Under the pieces are notes generated by a model, which saw nothing but the letters and a program-made list of their open reading frames with translations, was not told the origin of the DNA and made no database searches. Shown in pieces: positions 45,430 through 53,945 of a DNA stretch of 64,000 nucleotides. The position numbers and the translations under genes are program-made. Position 1 is the first letter of the stretch. Every line of letters starts with the position of its first letter. This stretch comes from Deltaproteobacteria bacterium (lineage in GTDB: Bacteria > Myxococcota_A > UBA9042 > PHBI01), in contig WYBB01000185.1 of assembly GCA_011526585.1 (NCBI GenBank), positions 1-64,000 of the forward strand, written 5' to 3'.

Positions 45430-46034
45430 AGGCGCGGCCGAGCGGAGCGGTCATCGCGGGGTGCGGCCTCGCGATGACCATCGTGTGGGCGCTGGCGAGC
45501 GCGTGTGCGCCGCGGGCCGATCGCAAGGCGCTGGTCATGGAGCGCGCGCGCGTCATGCAGCGCGGGCTCGAGGAGGCGTGGGTGCGAGGGCTGCAGGCGT
45601 ACGGCGCGGAGCTCTTCGCGGGACGCGGCGGGTGCGCGACCTGTCATCGCCTCGGCGACGAAGGCACGCGCTTCACCGGGCCGAACCTCGGCGTCGATCC
45701 GCTCTGCGCGAGCGACCCCGCGGCGCTGACCGAGCGCGACCCCGTGGCCTGCAAGCCGCTGGCGGCGCGGGTCGAGGCGCGCAGACCCGGGCTGAGCGCG
45801 CTCGAGTACGCGGTCGAGTCGATCATGGACCCCGACCGGGTGGTGACGCCGACGTACGCGCCCAAGGTGATGAAGCGTCTGGACGAGCCGCCGGTGAGCC
45901 TCACCGATGAGGAGATCCTGGCGCTGGCGGCGTTCGTCGTCGGCCACGCGTGCCCGCGGGACGTGGCGGGGATCGCGGCGGCGCGGGCGTTCATCACGCC
46001 GTGCCGGGAGGCGCGCGATACACGCATGCCTTGA
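45426..46034 (+). CDS. Monohaem cytochrome c lipoprotein
   Basis: This 202-residue protein has a signal with lipobox LASAC (Cys at about 27) and one CATCH haem motif (C70). AGRGGCATCHRLGDEGTRFTGPNLG follows the usual cytochrome c haem context, and VVTPTYAPKVMKRLDEPPVSLTDEEILALAAFVVGH gives a likely Met ligand and the last helix. Translation starts at a GTG overlapping the TGA of the dihaem gene, so the two form a coupled pair, probably consecutive electron carriers of the same chain. Confidence 0.85.
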   Translation: MKARPSGAVIAGCGLAMTIVWALASACAPRADRKALVMERARVMQRGLEEAWVRGLQAYGAELFAGRGGCATCHRLGDEGTRFTGPNLGVDPLCASDPAALTERDPVACKPLAARVEARRPGLSALEYAVESIMDPDRVVTPTYAPKVMKRLDEPPVSLTDEEILALAAFVVGHACPRDVAGIAAARAFITPCREARDTRMP

Positions 46035-46116
46035 CTGCGTGGTTTACCTCGGGGGCATGGACAGGTCCCGCTGCCTGGCGTAGTGGAGCGCCTGAAGTCC
46101 CCAGGAGGAGGAAACC

Positions 46117-48513
46117 ATGAAGCTCGTCTGGAAGGCCGCGCAGGCGGTCGCGATCACATCTTTGCTCGCCGCCTGTGGTCAGCCGGCGCCCGAATCGTCG
46201 CCGGAGCCGGCGCGCGAGCGTGCCGAGACCGCGCCCGCGCCGGTCGTCGCCCAGCGGGAGCAGGCGCCCGAGCGCGAGCGCGACGGCGAGCGCGAGGGCG
46301 AGGACGGGGCGGCGCAGGGCGCGGGGGCGGCGGCCGGGGCGGCCGGCAAGTTCGGCGCGTGGGGCGCGGTGCACGAGCTGGTCGGCTCGACGGTCAAGAT
46401 CGGCAAGATGGTGAGCGACAACGACGCGATCGCGCTCACGGCCGACAACCTCGTCGCCGTCACGCGCGACGGCGGGGCGAGCTGGGGCTTCATCCGACAC
46501 GCCAACGGCACCGTGCTGGCGGTGGCGGGCAAGGCGGGCGGGCCGTTCGTCGCCGTCGGCAAGGCGGGGTATGCGGCGCTGTCGAGCGACGGCAAGGTCT
46601 GGAACGACCTGCCGCGCTACACCAACGACGACCTGGTCGCGGTCGCCGCGGGCGCGCCGGGGATCGTGGCGGTGACGAAGAACGGCGGCTTCTTCGTGAC
46701 CTATGGGCTCGACGGTCGCAGCGGGGCGCTCGGCGCGTTCCCCGACAAGGTCAAGGCCAAGGACGTGATCGCCCAGGGCAACGGCTTCCTCGCGGTGGCG
46801 GGCAAGGTGCCGTACAGCTCGCTCGACGGCACGGTGTGGGCGCCCGCGCCGAACCCGCCGGCGGTGGCGAGCGGCAAGAGCTTCGCGACGAGCCAGGGGG
46901 TCTGCGCGCTGGGCCGCGTCGAAAAGGCGACGGGGGTCGTGTGCGAGATCAAGGGGCAGGCCTACGGGCTGAGCCAGGCGAACGCGGTCGTCGTGCAGAA
47001 GACGCACTTCTTCACGACGGGCGACGGTGGCGCGTCGTGGAAGGCGGCGCCGGCGCCGATCGCCGGCGTCGCTGGCATCGTGCAGGCCGGCACGCGCATC
47101 ATCGCGTTCGGGGCCAAGGGCGCGATCGCGGTCTCGGGCGACGGCGGCGCGAGCTGGCAGGTCGTGACGACCGAGGTGCAGAAGGCGCTCAAGACGGCGT
47201 ACGTCGAGGGCTCGACGGTGATCCTCGCCGGTGACGGCGGGGCGATGCTGCGCTCGGGCGACGGCGGCGCGAGCTTCGTGCAGGTCGTGACCCCGCAGAA
47301 CGGCGGCTTCAAGCAGGTCGGCAAGCTGGCCGACGGGCGGCTGGTCGCGTCGCTGGGCGCCAAGGGGATCGAGAGCAGCGATGGCGGCGCGAGCTGGGTC
47401 GACATGGTCGACGCGGCGCCGCTGGCCGAGCTGGTGGCGCCGGCCAAGCCGGGCAAGTGCGACGGGCGCATGCCCGAAGGTGGCGAGGTCTGCGCGCTGA
47501 CGCGACAGGTGAAGTCGCCGTCGTTTTTGCCCAACGCCAAGGGTGTCGCGTTCAACGGCGACCAGGGGCTCGCGTTCGGCGACTTCGGGCTGGTGATGAC
47601 GACGAAGGACGGCGGCGCGAGCTGGACCGCGCGCTCGGGCTTCGCGGTGAAGTCGCTCTCGGTCTTCGACGCGCGCGACGCGGTGGTGCTGGCTGTGGGC
47701 GGCAAGGACGTCATCGTGTCGACCGACGCCGGCAAGTCCTTCCAGCGTTACGCGCTGCCCAAGGAGGCGGGCAACGTCTACGACGTGCACATCACGCAGG
47801 GCGGCCAGTTCATGTACGCGGCGGGCGCCAACGGCACGGTCCTGCGCGCGGTGGGCGCCGACCCGTCGAGCTGGCAGATGCTCGATGTCGGCGGCGTGGC
47901 GCGCGGCGGCAAGAAGGTGACGGCGGGCTTCGTCGGAGTCCACGAGGTCGGCGCGACGCCGGAGGCCGGCGGGGTCCTCTTCGTCGCCGGTGGGCGCGGG
48001 GAGCTCTTCCGCTCGGACAACCGCGGTGACACCTGGACGCCGATCGCGACCGGCACCAAGCACACGGTGCAGCGCATGGCGGCGGACGGGCAGACGGTGG
48101 TCGCGGTGACCTACGCCGATCGCAACGGCGGCAACCTCCTCCTGAAGTCGGACGACGGCGGCCAGCACTTCTATGTCGCGCGCGAGGTGAGCCACCAGGG
48201 ATCGGTCGACCTGCTCTCGCTCGCGGGCGGCGTGCTGCGCTACAAGGATCGCCAGTCGCAGGACTTCGGCGCGACCTGGACGCGCGACCCGGACGAGAAG
48301 TACTGGAGCGGCGCCGTCGACACGCACCAGGACGGGCTGCGCATCGTCAACTACGACTCGCGCTACGTGCGCGATACGATCTACCTCGTCGGGCCCGAAA
48401 AGGACGACTGGGTGATCCTCGACGGCGTGCAGACGAAGCTCGCGCGGTTCCGCTGCGGCAAGGACAGCGGCTGCTGGATGTTGCACGGCGGCCAGGTGTA
48501 TAGGCCGCTGTAG
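46117..48513 (+). CDS. Lipoprotein with BNR/Ycf48-like beta-propeller repeats
   Basis: This 798-residue protein has a lipoprotein signal (MKLVWKAAQAVAITSLLAAC) and an Arg/Glu/Ala-rich linker. Many Asp-box motifs of the form DGGASW follow (TRDGGASWGF, GDGGASWKAA, GDGGASWQVV, GDGGASFVQV, SDGGASWVDM, KDGGASWTAR, STDAGKSF, DDGGQHFY), spaced by about 40-90 residues. These fold as a beta-propeller like Ycf48 and sialidase scaffolds. No sialidase catalytic residues are apparent, so it is probably a surface binding or assembly protein. GGAGGAGG precedes the ATG. A family A palindrome follows it. Confidence 0.85.
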   Translation: MKLVWKAAQAVAITSLLAACGQPAPESSPEPARERAETAPAPVVAQREQAPERERDGEREGEDGAAQGAGAAAGAAGKFGAWGAVHELVGSTVKIGKMVSDNDAIALTADNLVAVTRDGGASWGFIRHANGTVLAVAGKAGGPFVAVGKAGYAALSSDGKVWNDLPRYTNDDLVAVAAGAPGIVAVTKNGGFFVTYGLDGRSGALGAFPDKVKAKDVIAQGNGFLAVAGKVPYSSLDGTVWAPAPNPPAVASGKSFATSQGVCALGRVEKATGVVCEIKGQAYGLSQANAVVVQKTHFFTTGDGGASWKAAPAPIAGVAGIVQAGTRIIAFGAKGAIAVSGDGGASWQVVTTEVQKALKTAYVEGSTVILAGDGGAMLRSGDGGASFVQVVTPQNGGFKQVGKLADGRLVASLGAKGIESSDGGASWVDMVDAAPLAELVAPAKPGKCDGRMPEGGEVCALTRQVKSPSFLPNAKGVAFNGDQGLAFGDFGLVMTTKDGGASWTARSGFAVKSLSVFDARDAVVLAVGGKDVIVSTDAGKSFQRYALPKEAGNVYDVHITQGGQFMYAAGANGTVLRAVGADPSSWQMLDVGGVARGGKKVTAGFVGVHEVGATPEAGGVLFVAGGRGELFRSDNRGDTWTPIATGTKHTVQRMAADGQTVVAVTYADRNGGNLLLKSDDGGQHFYVAREVSHQGSVDLLSLAGGVLRYKDRQSQDFGATWTRDPDEKYWSGAVDTHQDGLRIVNYDSRYVRDTIYLVGPEKDDWVILDGVQTKLARFRCGKDSGCWMLHGGQVYRPL

Positions 48514-48527
48514 CGCGCCTCGCCAGC

Positions 48528-48548
48528 GGGCGGCCACGAGGGCCGCCC
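48528..48548. repeat. Family A palindromic repeat
   Basis: GGGCGGCC-ACGAG-GGCCGCCC lies 15 bp after the propeller gene stop codon. This is the only copy between two genes of the same direction. The flank after it (CTTCC) differs from CTAC of other copies. Confidence 0.8.
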
Positions 48549-48666
48549 CTTCCGTGGCCAGCGGACGGTGGCGAGGACCGACGTCGTTCGGCCGCCGGGC
48601 AGGCCTTGTCCGCGCGGCCGGCTTCGGGCACAACGGCGGGAGCGCCGGCGCGCATTGGAGAGCACG

Positions 48667-49437
48667 ATGGCCTCACAGTTTTTCTGGTACGAGCTCCTGA
48701 CCACCGATCTCGACCGCAGCCTGGCGTTCTTCGCGGGGCTCTTCGACTGCGAGGTGCTGGTCACCGAGGAGCAACCACCTGCGTACTTCGTCGCGCCGAA
48801 GGGCACGAACTCGCCGCTCTTCGGAGTGATCGGGATCGTGCCGGGCGAGGGCGTGCGCAGCCACTGGGTGGGCTATCTGCGCGTGGACGACCTCGACAAG
48901 GCGGTCGCGCTCACCGAGGAGGCGGGAGGCACGCTTCACGCGATCTCCGACGACGAGGAGGGACGCACGGAGGGAGATCCGCGCTACGCGATCGTGACGG
49001 ATCCGGAGGGCGCGGTGATCAACCTGAACGAGGGCGTGACCCTGAGCGGCAACGTCGCGAGCGTGAACATGACCGAAGAGGGGCGGCTCGCGTGGATCGA
49101 GCTCCTGACGACCGACCGCGAGGGCGCGGCCGACTACTACGCGAACCTGGCCGGCTGGGAGGTCGGCGAGCCCTTCGCGCGCGGCGAGGAGGGGGTCGCG
49201 CACAAGCTCGCGAGCGATGGGCAGACCTTCGGGATCATGCGTGACCTGCAACCGGGGAGCCCGGTGCCGTCGCACTGGACGTTCTTCCTGCGCGTCTCCG
49301 ATCTCGACCGGGCGATCGCCTACGTGCGCGCCAACGGCGGCTTCATGTACGAGGACCCGGCGCCCGTGGAGGGAGGGCGGCGCGTGCTCATGCTCGATCC
49401 GACGGGGGCCCCGGTCGCGCTGTGGGCTCCGCAATAG
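48667..49437 (+). CDS. VOC (glyoxalase/bleomycin-resistance) superfamily protein, two modules
   Basis: This 256-residue protein contains two beta-alpha-beta-beta-beta VOC modules: FFWYELLTTDLDRSLAFFAGLFDCEV...DPEGAVINLNEG and AWIELLTTDREGAADYYANLAGWEV...LDPTGAPVALWAP. Each has the end strand typical of the fold, but the usual His/Glu metal ligands are only partly kept. A small-molecule binding or isomerase-type role in the cytoplasm is likely; the substrate is unknown. The 3' end overlaps the next gene by 16 bp. Confidence 0.88.
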   Translation: MASQFFWYELLTTDLDRSLAFFAGLFDCEVLVTEEQPPAYFVAPKGTNSPLFGVIGIVPGEGVRSHWVGYLRVDDLDKAVALTEEAGGTLHAISDDEEGRTEGDPRYAIVTDPEGAVINLNEGVTLSGNVASVNMTEEGRLAWIELLTTDREGAADYYANLAGWEVGEPFARGEEGVAHKLASDGQTFGIMRDLQPGSPVPSHWTFFLRVSDLDRAIAYVRANGGFMYEDPAPVEGGRRVLMLDPTGAPVALWAPQ

Positions 49438-50519
49438 CGCGAGGCCACGACGGGTGTCGTGAGGGTGAGGTCGCGCTGCTCGCCGGCGAGGTGGCGACGA
49501 TCGCGCGCGCGCTGAGCGTGGCACCAGAGCGCTTCGCGACCTTGAGCGCGGTCGAGGATCCGCAGCCCGGCGAGGTCACGGTGGCGCTGGACGCGGGCCC
49601 GAGGCGGTGGCGGCTGGTGCTGAGGCGGCGAGACGAAGGACAGGGCCGCTCACGCTGCGTCTTCCTCGTGGGGGCTGGGAAAGAGCGCGAGGTGTGTGGG
49701 CTCGGCGAGCTCGCGCCGGCGGCATGCCGCGGACGCGGCGCGGTCGGAGATGGGGCGCGGCACCGGCAGGTGATCGAACGCTGGAACGAGGTCGCGACAA
49801 AGAGGCCGCTCGGGATGCAGCCCGAGGCGTTCCTGCAGGCCCTGCTGGCCGAGCCGGGGCCCGAGGTCGACGCGCGCGGGGCGCTGCCGGAGGCGCGCTC
49901 GCGCTCGGGCTGCGCGACCTGTCCGACATCGCGCTGTTGCGTGGTCTTCCATCCGGAGCTCACGGGCGCAGACCTCGTGCGCCTGATGCATGGGCGCGGC
50001 CTCGCGGCGGGCGAGATCGCCGAGCTGCGGCCGACGCGCGGCGACCAGGCGGGACCCGACGCGATCCACCTCGGTGACGAGCGCGCCTGGGACCTCAGGC
50101 TGAGGCAGACCGGCGCGCGCGGCGAGACGGCCGAGAGCCGGTGCTGCGCCTTTCTCGTCGACCTGAGCTCGGGCACGCTGCCGCCGGCGAGGCGGTGCGG
50201 GGTCTACGCGCACCGCCCGATGGTGTGTCGCCTCTTCCCGAGCGAGGCGACCGAGCTCGGGGTGATGGTCGAGACACCCGAGGCGATCTGCCCACCCGGG
50301 GCGTGGTCGCAGGAGCGAGCGGATGTCGCGACGCTCGGGTGGCTGCACCGGCGGGCGCGAGAAGAGCGAGCGCGCTTTCGGGACTTCGTCGCGCGCTGGA
50401 ACGAGGACGCGCGGACGGCGCTCGCGGGGCGCCCGCAGCCCGAGCGCGTGACGATGTTCCTCGACGCGCTGGTCGCCGATGTACGCGCGAGCGGCGCTGG
50501 CGCTCAGCCCTCGAAGTAG
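49422..50519 (+). CDS. YkgJ-family Cys-cluster protein, apparently two modules
   Basis: This 365-residue protein has a C-terminal module with all YkgJ/FliB-type cysteines: SGCATCPTSRCC, RCCAFLVD, RRCGVYAHRPMVCRLFPSE and a later Cys in PEAICPPG; these bind an iron-sulfur cluster or zinc. The N-terminal 110 residues look like a decayed copy of the same module (EVALLAGEVATIARALSVAPERF, SRCVFLVG, REVCGLGELAPAACR). It starts at a GTG inside the end of the VOC gene. It is convergent with the aminotransferase, overlapping by 16 bp. Function is unknown; FliB relatives methylate flagellin. Confidence 0.78.
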   Translation: MGSAIARGHDGCREGEVALLAGEVATIARALSVAPERFATLSAVEDPQPGEVTVALDAGPRRWRLVLRRRDEGQGRSRCVFLVGAGKEREVCGLGELAPAACRGRGAVGDGARHRQVIERWNEVATKRPLGMQPEAFLQALLAEPGPEVDARGALPEARSRSGCATCPTSRCCVVFHPELTGADLVRLMHGRGLAAGEIAELRPTRGDQAGPDAIHLGDERAWDLRLRQTGARGETAESRCCAFLVDLSSGTLPPARRCGVYAHRPMVCRLFPSEATELGVMVETPEAICPPGAWSQERADVATLGWLHRRAREERARFRDFVARWNEDARTALAGRPQPERVTMFLDALVADVRASGAGAQPSK

Positions 50520-51847
50520 CGGTCGGCGACCTCGAGGCAGCGATCGATGGTGTCGAAGGTCTCGACGAGCTGCGCCTCGGTGATGCAGAGCGGCGGGATG
50601 CAGGTGAAGCTCGCCCAGCGGAGGAAGGTGAAGATCCCCGCGTCGTCGAGCGCGCGCGCGAGCGCGGTCATCGCCTCGCTCTGGCCGTTGTAGGGGCAGA
50701 GCGGCTCGCCCTTGGCGTTCTTCTGCAGGTCGATCATGCCGAAGAGGCCGATGGCGCGCCCCTCCTTGAAGGTCGGGTGGCGCGCGGCGAGGCGGGCGAA
50801 CTGCGCCTTCATGACGTGCTCGAGGCGGGCGGCGTTGTCGATCATGCCCTCCTCGAGCATGACCTGCACGTTCGCCTCGGCGCAGGCGAGCAGCATCGGG
50901 TGCGAGTTGTAGGTCAGCCCGCCGGCGAAGACGTTGTCCTTGAAGAAGGCGGCGACCTTGTCCGAGAGGCCGACGGCGCCGAGCGGCAGGTAGCTCGAGG
51001 TGAGGCCCTTGGCGAGGGTGACGATGTCGGGAACGATGCCGAAGTGCTCGAAAGCATAGAGCTTTCCGGTGCGGCCAAAGCCGCACATCACCTCGTCGCA
51101 GACGAGCAGGATGCCGTGCTGATCGCAGATCCTGCGGAGCCCCTGCATGTAGCCGGCGGGCGGCGGCAGGACGCCGTTGGTGCCGGTGACGGTCTCGACG
51201 AAGATGGCGGCGATCGACTTCGGGTTCTCGTACATCAGGACCTCCTCGAGGTAGAGGAGGTTCTGCTCGGCGCGGGTCTGGTCGTCGTCGCCGAAGCTGT
51301 ACTTGTAGGGCACCGGGTCGAGCACGCGGATGAGGCCGGGGCCGGTCGGCTCGTTGGCCCAGCGCCGCGGGTCACCGGTCATGTTGATCGTGAGGTTGGT
51401 CGAGCCGTGATAGCTGCGGTGGCGCACGACGATCTTCTGGCGGCCGGTCATGAGGCGCGCGGCGCGCACGGCGTTCTCGTTGGCTTCGGCGCCGCCCAGC
51501 GTGAAGAAGAAGGTGTTGATCGGGTCGGGGGTGATCTCGGCGAAGAGCTTGCCGACGCGCGCGCGCACCGCGGTGGCGCACTGGGGATGGGCGAAGACGA
51601 GCTCGTCGGCCTGGCGCTTGATCGCGTCGCGCACCTTGGGGTGGTGGTGGCCGATGTTCACCGACATGAGCTGGGAGTTGAAGTCGGTGTAGCGCTTGCC
51701 TTCGGTCGTCCAGAAGTAGATCCCCTCGGCGCGCGCGACCGGGACCGGGTTGACGGCGCTCTGCTTGGCCCAGGTGTAGAGCGTGTGCGCCTTGCAGAGG
51801 TGCACCATCTCCTCGGTCGACATCGCGGCAGGCAGGACGGCGGTCAT
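50504..51847 (-). CDS. Class III PLP-dependent aminotransferase
   Basis: This 447-residue fold-type I enzyme has FTLGGAEANENAVRAAR (phosphate site, about 115-131), RSYHGST, VCDEVMCGFGRTGKLYAFEHFG (Asp251 to the pyridine nitrogen) and the Schiff-base lysine K280 in DIVTLAKGLTSSYLPLGAV. The pattern is closest to omega-amino acid or taurine:pyruvate aminotransferases, but the substrate is not certain. AAGGAA precedes the ATG; MSTEEM eight residues in is an alternative start. It is divergent from the PAAR gene. Confidence 0.9.
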   Translation of the reverse strand: MTAVLPAAMSTEEMVHLCKAHTLYTWAKQSAVNPVPVARAEGIYFWTTEGKRYTDFNSQLMSVNIGHHHPKVRDAIKRQADELVFAHPQCATAVRARVGKLFAEITPDPINTFFFTLGGAEANENAVRAARLMTGRQKIVVRHRSYHGSTNLTINMTGDPRRWANEPTGPGLIRVLDPVPYKYSFGDDDQTRAEQNLLYLEEVLMYENPKSIAAIFVETVTGTNGVLPPPAGYMQGLRRICDQHGILLVCDEVMCGFGRTGKLYAFEHFGIVPDIVTLAKGLTSSYLPLGAVGLSDKVAAFFKDNVFAGGLTYNSHPMLLACAEANVQVMLEEGMIDNAARLEHVMKAQFARLAARHPTFKEGRAIGLFGMIDLQKNAKGEPLCPYNGQSEAMTALARALDDAGIFTFLRWASFTCIPPLCITEAQLVETFDTIDRCLEVADRYFEG

Positions 51848-51945
51848 GGCGATTCCTTCATACCGACGGGGGGTTCGGGTTCTCGGCCGGCAGGCCGCCC
51901 CCGTGGCGCGCGATGATTAGCCGACCGCGCAGAAGGTGTCCACGA

Positions 51946-51975
51946 TTGACAGCGGGGGTACGCGCCAGGGATACT
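51946..51975 (+). promoter_or_regulatory. Strong sigma-70 promoter candidate for the PAAR gene
   Basis: A perfect TTGACA (51946-51951), an 18-bp spacer and GATACT (51970-51975) predict a start near 51982 and a 33-nt leader to the GTG at 52015. It is the best sigma-70-type match I see in the window. Confidence 0.55.
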
Positions 51976-52014
51976 GCCGGACGGTCGGTCCGCCCATCGC
52001 GAAGGAGTCCAACC

Positions 52015-52335
52015 GTGCCCGCTCAAATGCGCGTAGGCGACATCGCCAAGGTCTCGGCCGACGCCCACGGCTGCCCGGCCTGCCCACACACGGCGCAGGG
52101 GCCGTTCAGCCTCGGATCGCCCGACGTCTACACCAACGGCCAGCCGACGGTCCGCAAGACCGACATCGGTGACCACATGCCGTGCTGTGCCGTCATGAAG
52201 TACACGGCCACGGCGGGCTCGGGCAGCGTCTTCGTCAACAGCCTCGCGGCCGTGCGCACGGACGACGCGACGACCCACTGCGGTGGCAGCGGGACCTGCC
52301 AGGCCGGCTCGCCCAACGTGACCACCGGCGGCTGA
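52015..52335 (+). CDS. PAAR-domain spike-tip protein
   Basis: This 106-residue protein has two PAAR-like beta repeats (GSPDVYTNGQPTVRKTDIGDHMPCC and GSGSVFVNSLAAVRTDDATTHCGGSGTCQAGSPNVTTGG) with the His/Cys residues that bind the tip zinc. PAAR proteins cap the spike of type VI secretion or related contractile systems. Here it has no fused toxin and no secretion genes nearby, so it may be an orphan tip or may work with a distant cluster. The GTG start is preceded by AAGGAG at 8 nt. The convergent glycosyltransferase ends 15 bp later. Confidence 0.82.
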   Translation: MPAQMRVGDIAKVSADAHGCPACPHTAQGPFSLGSPDVYTNGQPTVRKTDIGDHMPCCAVMKYTATAGSGSVFVNSLAAVRTDDATTHCGGSGTCQAGSPNVTTGG

Positions 52336-52350
52336 GCGCGCTATCGATCT

Positions 52351-53940
52351 TCAGCTCTTCGTAGCGGCGCGCGCGAAGCGCTCGCGGTGCTCGTCGTGGA
52401 GCGCAGGATCGGCGGGCGCGGCGGCCAGCGCCGCGCTGAAGAGCGCATGCCAGAGCGGGCCGTGCGCCGGTACGCCGTCGGGCACGAGCACGGCGGCGGT
52501 GGCGACGAGGCGATCGGGATCGGCGCGCGCGACGAGGGCGTCGAGCGCGGCGAAGGCGCCGTCGAGATCGCGCGCGGCGAGGAGCGCGGTGAGGCGGATC
52601 GCTTCGAGCTCCGGGGTGGGGTCGAGGAAGCCGACGTGGCCGAGCGCGGGATCGACGGGCGCGACGCGCGCGTAGAGGCCGGTGGTCGCGGCCGGCTGGT
52701 GGTCGCGCTCGGCGAGGGCCTGCTCGGCGTAGGCGGCCGAGACGGCGGGGTCGTGCCCCATGAGCACGCGCGCGAGCCCCATGAGGTCGCCGGCGGCGTG
52801 GTAGAGCGAGGCGGCCAGGCGGTGGGCTCCGCGGCGCTCGGCGGCGCTGGCGCCGGCGCAGATCCCGGCGACCCAGGCCGCCGGGGGCGAGGGGGGCGAC
52901 GGGCGAGGCGAGCTGTCGGCGACGGTGAGGCCGAGGTCGGCGGCGAGCTCGGCGAAGCGGGCGCGCCAGCTGTGCTCGACCTGGGCGCGGCGCTGAGCGG
53001 CGAGCGCGGTGGCGCGCGCGCCGGGGTGGTCGTCGAGGAGGGCGCGCACCCGGACCTCGAGCTCGGAAAGGTCGGCGTAGCGCGGCAGCTCGGCCGGGTC
53101 GAAGTAGGCGTCGAGATCGGGTGAGCGCTGGGCGACCTGGCGTGCACCGCACATCGCGGCCTCGAGCAGGCGGAGCTTGACCATCGCGATCGCGCTGGCC
53201 TCCCAGTCCCCGGTGGTGATGACCGCGCCGGCGGCGGCGAGCGTCGCATACATCGCGGGGCCGGTGAGCGGACCGTGCACGACGAGCCCGGCGGTGTGCG
53301 CGGGTGGGAGTCGGGTCCAGCCCTCGCCGAAGACGTGCACCGGCGCGCCGAGCGTGCGCGCGAGCGCGGTGAGCAGCGCGACGCGGCGGGCATAGGGCCG
53401 GCCGACGAGCACGGCCGCCTCTGCGAGCGCGGGATCGCCGGCGCTGGGCGGCGGGCTCCCGAGGCGCCAGGGCTCGAGCGTGCGCGTGTCGAGCGCGGCG
53501 GGGCTCAGCGCCCAACGCAGCCAGCGCGCGGGCAGGCCGCGGCGTTGCAGCTCGGCGGCGGCGTCGGGCGCGCTCACGTAGAGGCGATCGAAGGAGGCGA
53601 CGGCGGCGGCGTAGCGATCGCGGACGCTCGGGCGCGCGCGGGGCGCCACGAAGAGCGGCTCGTCCATCGCGAAGCCGACGACCCTGACGCCGCGAGCGCG
53701 GCAGGCTGCCCATGTCCGGGACAGCGCGTGGTCGTAGGGCGGACAGACCATGAGCAGGTCGGGCGCGAAGGCCTCGGTCACGGCGAGGATCCACGCCGAG
53801 AGCCCGCGCGTGCCGAGCACGGGCGCGAGCTCCTGGGTCGGCAGCGGCAGCACCTCGTGCCCGAGCGCGGTGAGATCCGGGCTTGCCCAGCGGGCGAGCG
53901 CGCCGTCGGGGTCGAGGGTCTCGGCGATGGCGATGCGCAC
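52351..53940 (-). CDS. Glycosyltransferase, CgeB-like, with C-terminal extension
   Basis: This 529-residue protein has a GT-B fold pattern: MRIAIAETLDPDG at the N-terminus, APDLLMVCPPYDHALSRTWAAC, VVGFAMDEPLF, then a nucleotide-binding half with LVGRPYARRVALLTAL, HVFGEGW and the family-typical SAIAMVKLRLLEAAMCGARQVAQRSPDLDAYF. The last 180 residues form a separate helical region with TPR-like features (RLAASLYHAAGDLMGLARVLMG, SAAYAEQALAERDHQPAATTGLYARV). It starts at GTG, 5 bp after the PEGA gene stop, so the two are co-transcribed. The acceptor is unknown. Confidence 0.8.
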   Translation of the reverse strand: MRIAIAETLDPDGALARWASPDLTALGHEVLPLPTQELAPVLGTRGLSAWILAVTEAFAPDLLMVCPPYDHALSRTWAACRARGVRVVGFAMDEPLFVAPRARPSVRDRYAAAVASFDRLYVSAPDAAAELQRRGLPARWLRWALSPAALDTRTLEPWRLGSPPPSAGDPALAEAAVLVGRPYARRVALLTALARTLGAPVHVFGEGWTRLPPAHTAGLVVHGPLTGPAMYATLAAAGAVITTGDWEASAIAMVKLRLLEAAMCGARQVAQRSPDLDAYFDPAELPRYADLSELEVRVRALLDDHPGARATALAAQRRAQVEHSWRARFAELAADLGLTVADSSPRPSPPSPPAAWVAGICAGASAAERRGAHRLAASLYHAAGDLMGLARVLMGHDPAVSAAYAEQALAERDHQPAATTGLYARVAPVDPALGHVGFLDPTPELEAIRLTALLAARDLDGAFAALDALVARADPDRLVATAAVLVPDGVPAHGPLWHALFSAALAAAPADPALHDEHRERFARAATKS

Positions 53941-53945
53941 CCGGC

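Noticed and set aside
45994..48633. An 879-codon minus-strand frame over the propeller lipoprotein
   Set aside because: It is antisense to a gene with a signal peptide, Shine-Dalgarno sequence and Asp-box repeats. The frame is Arg/His/Ala-rich without any motif.
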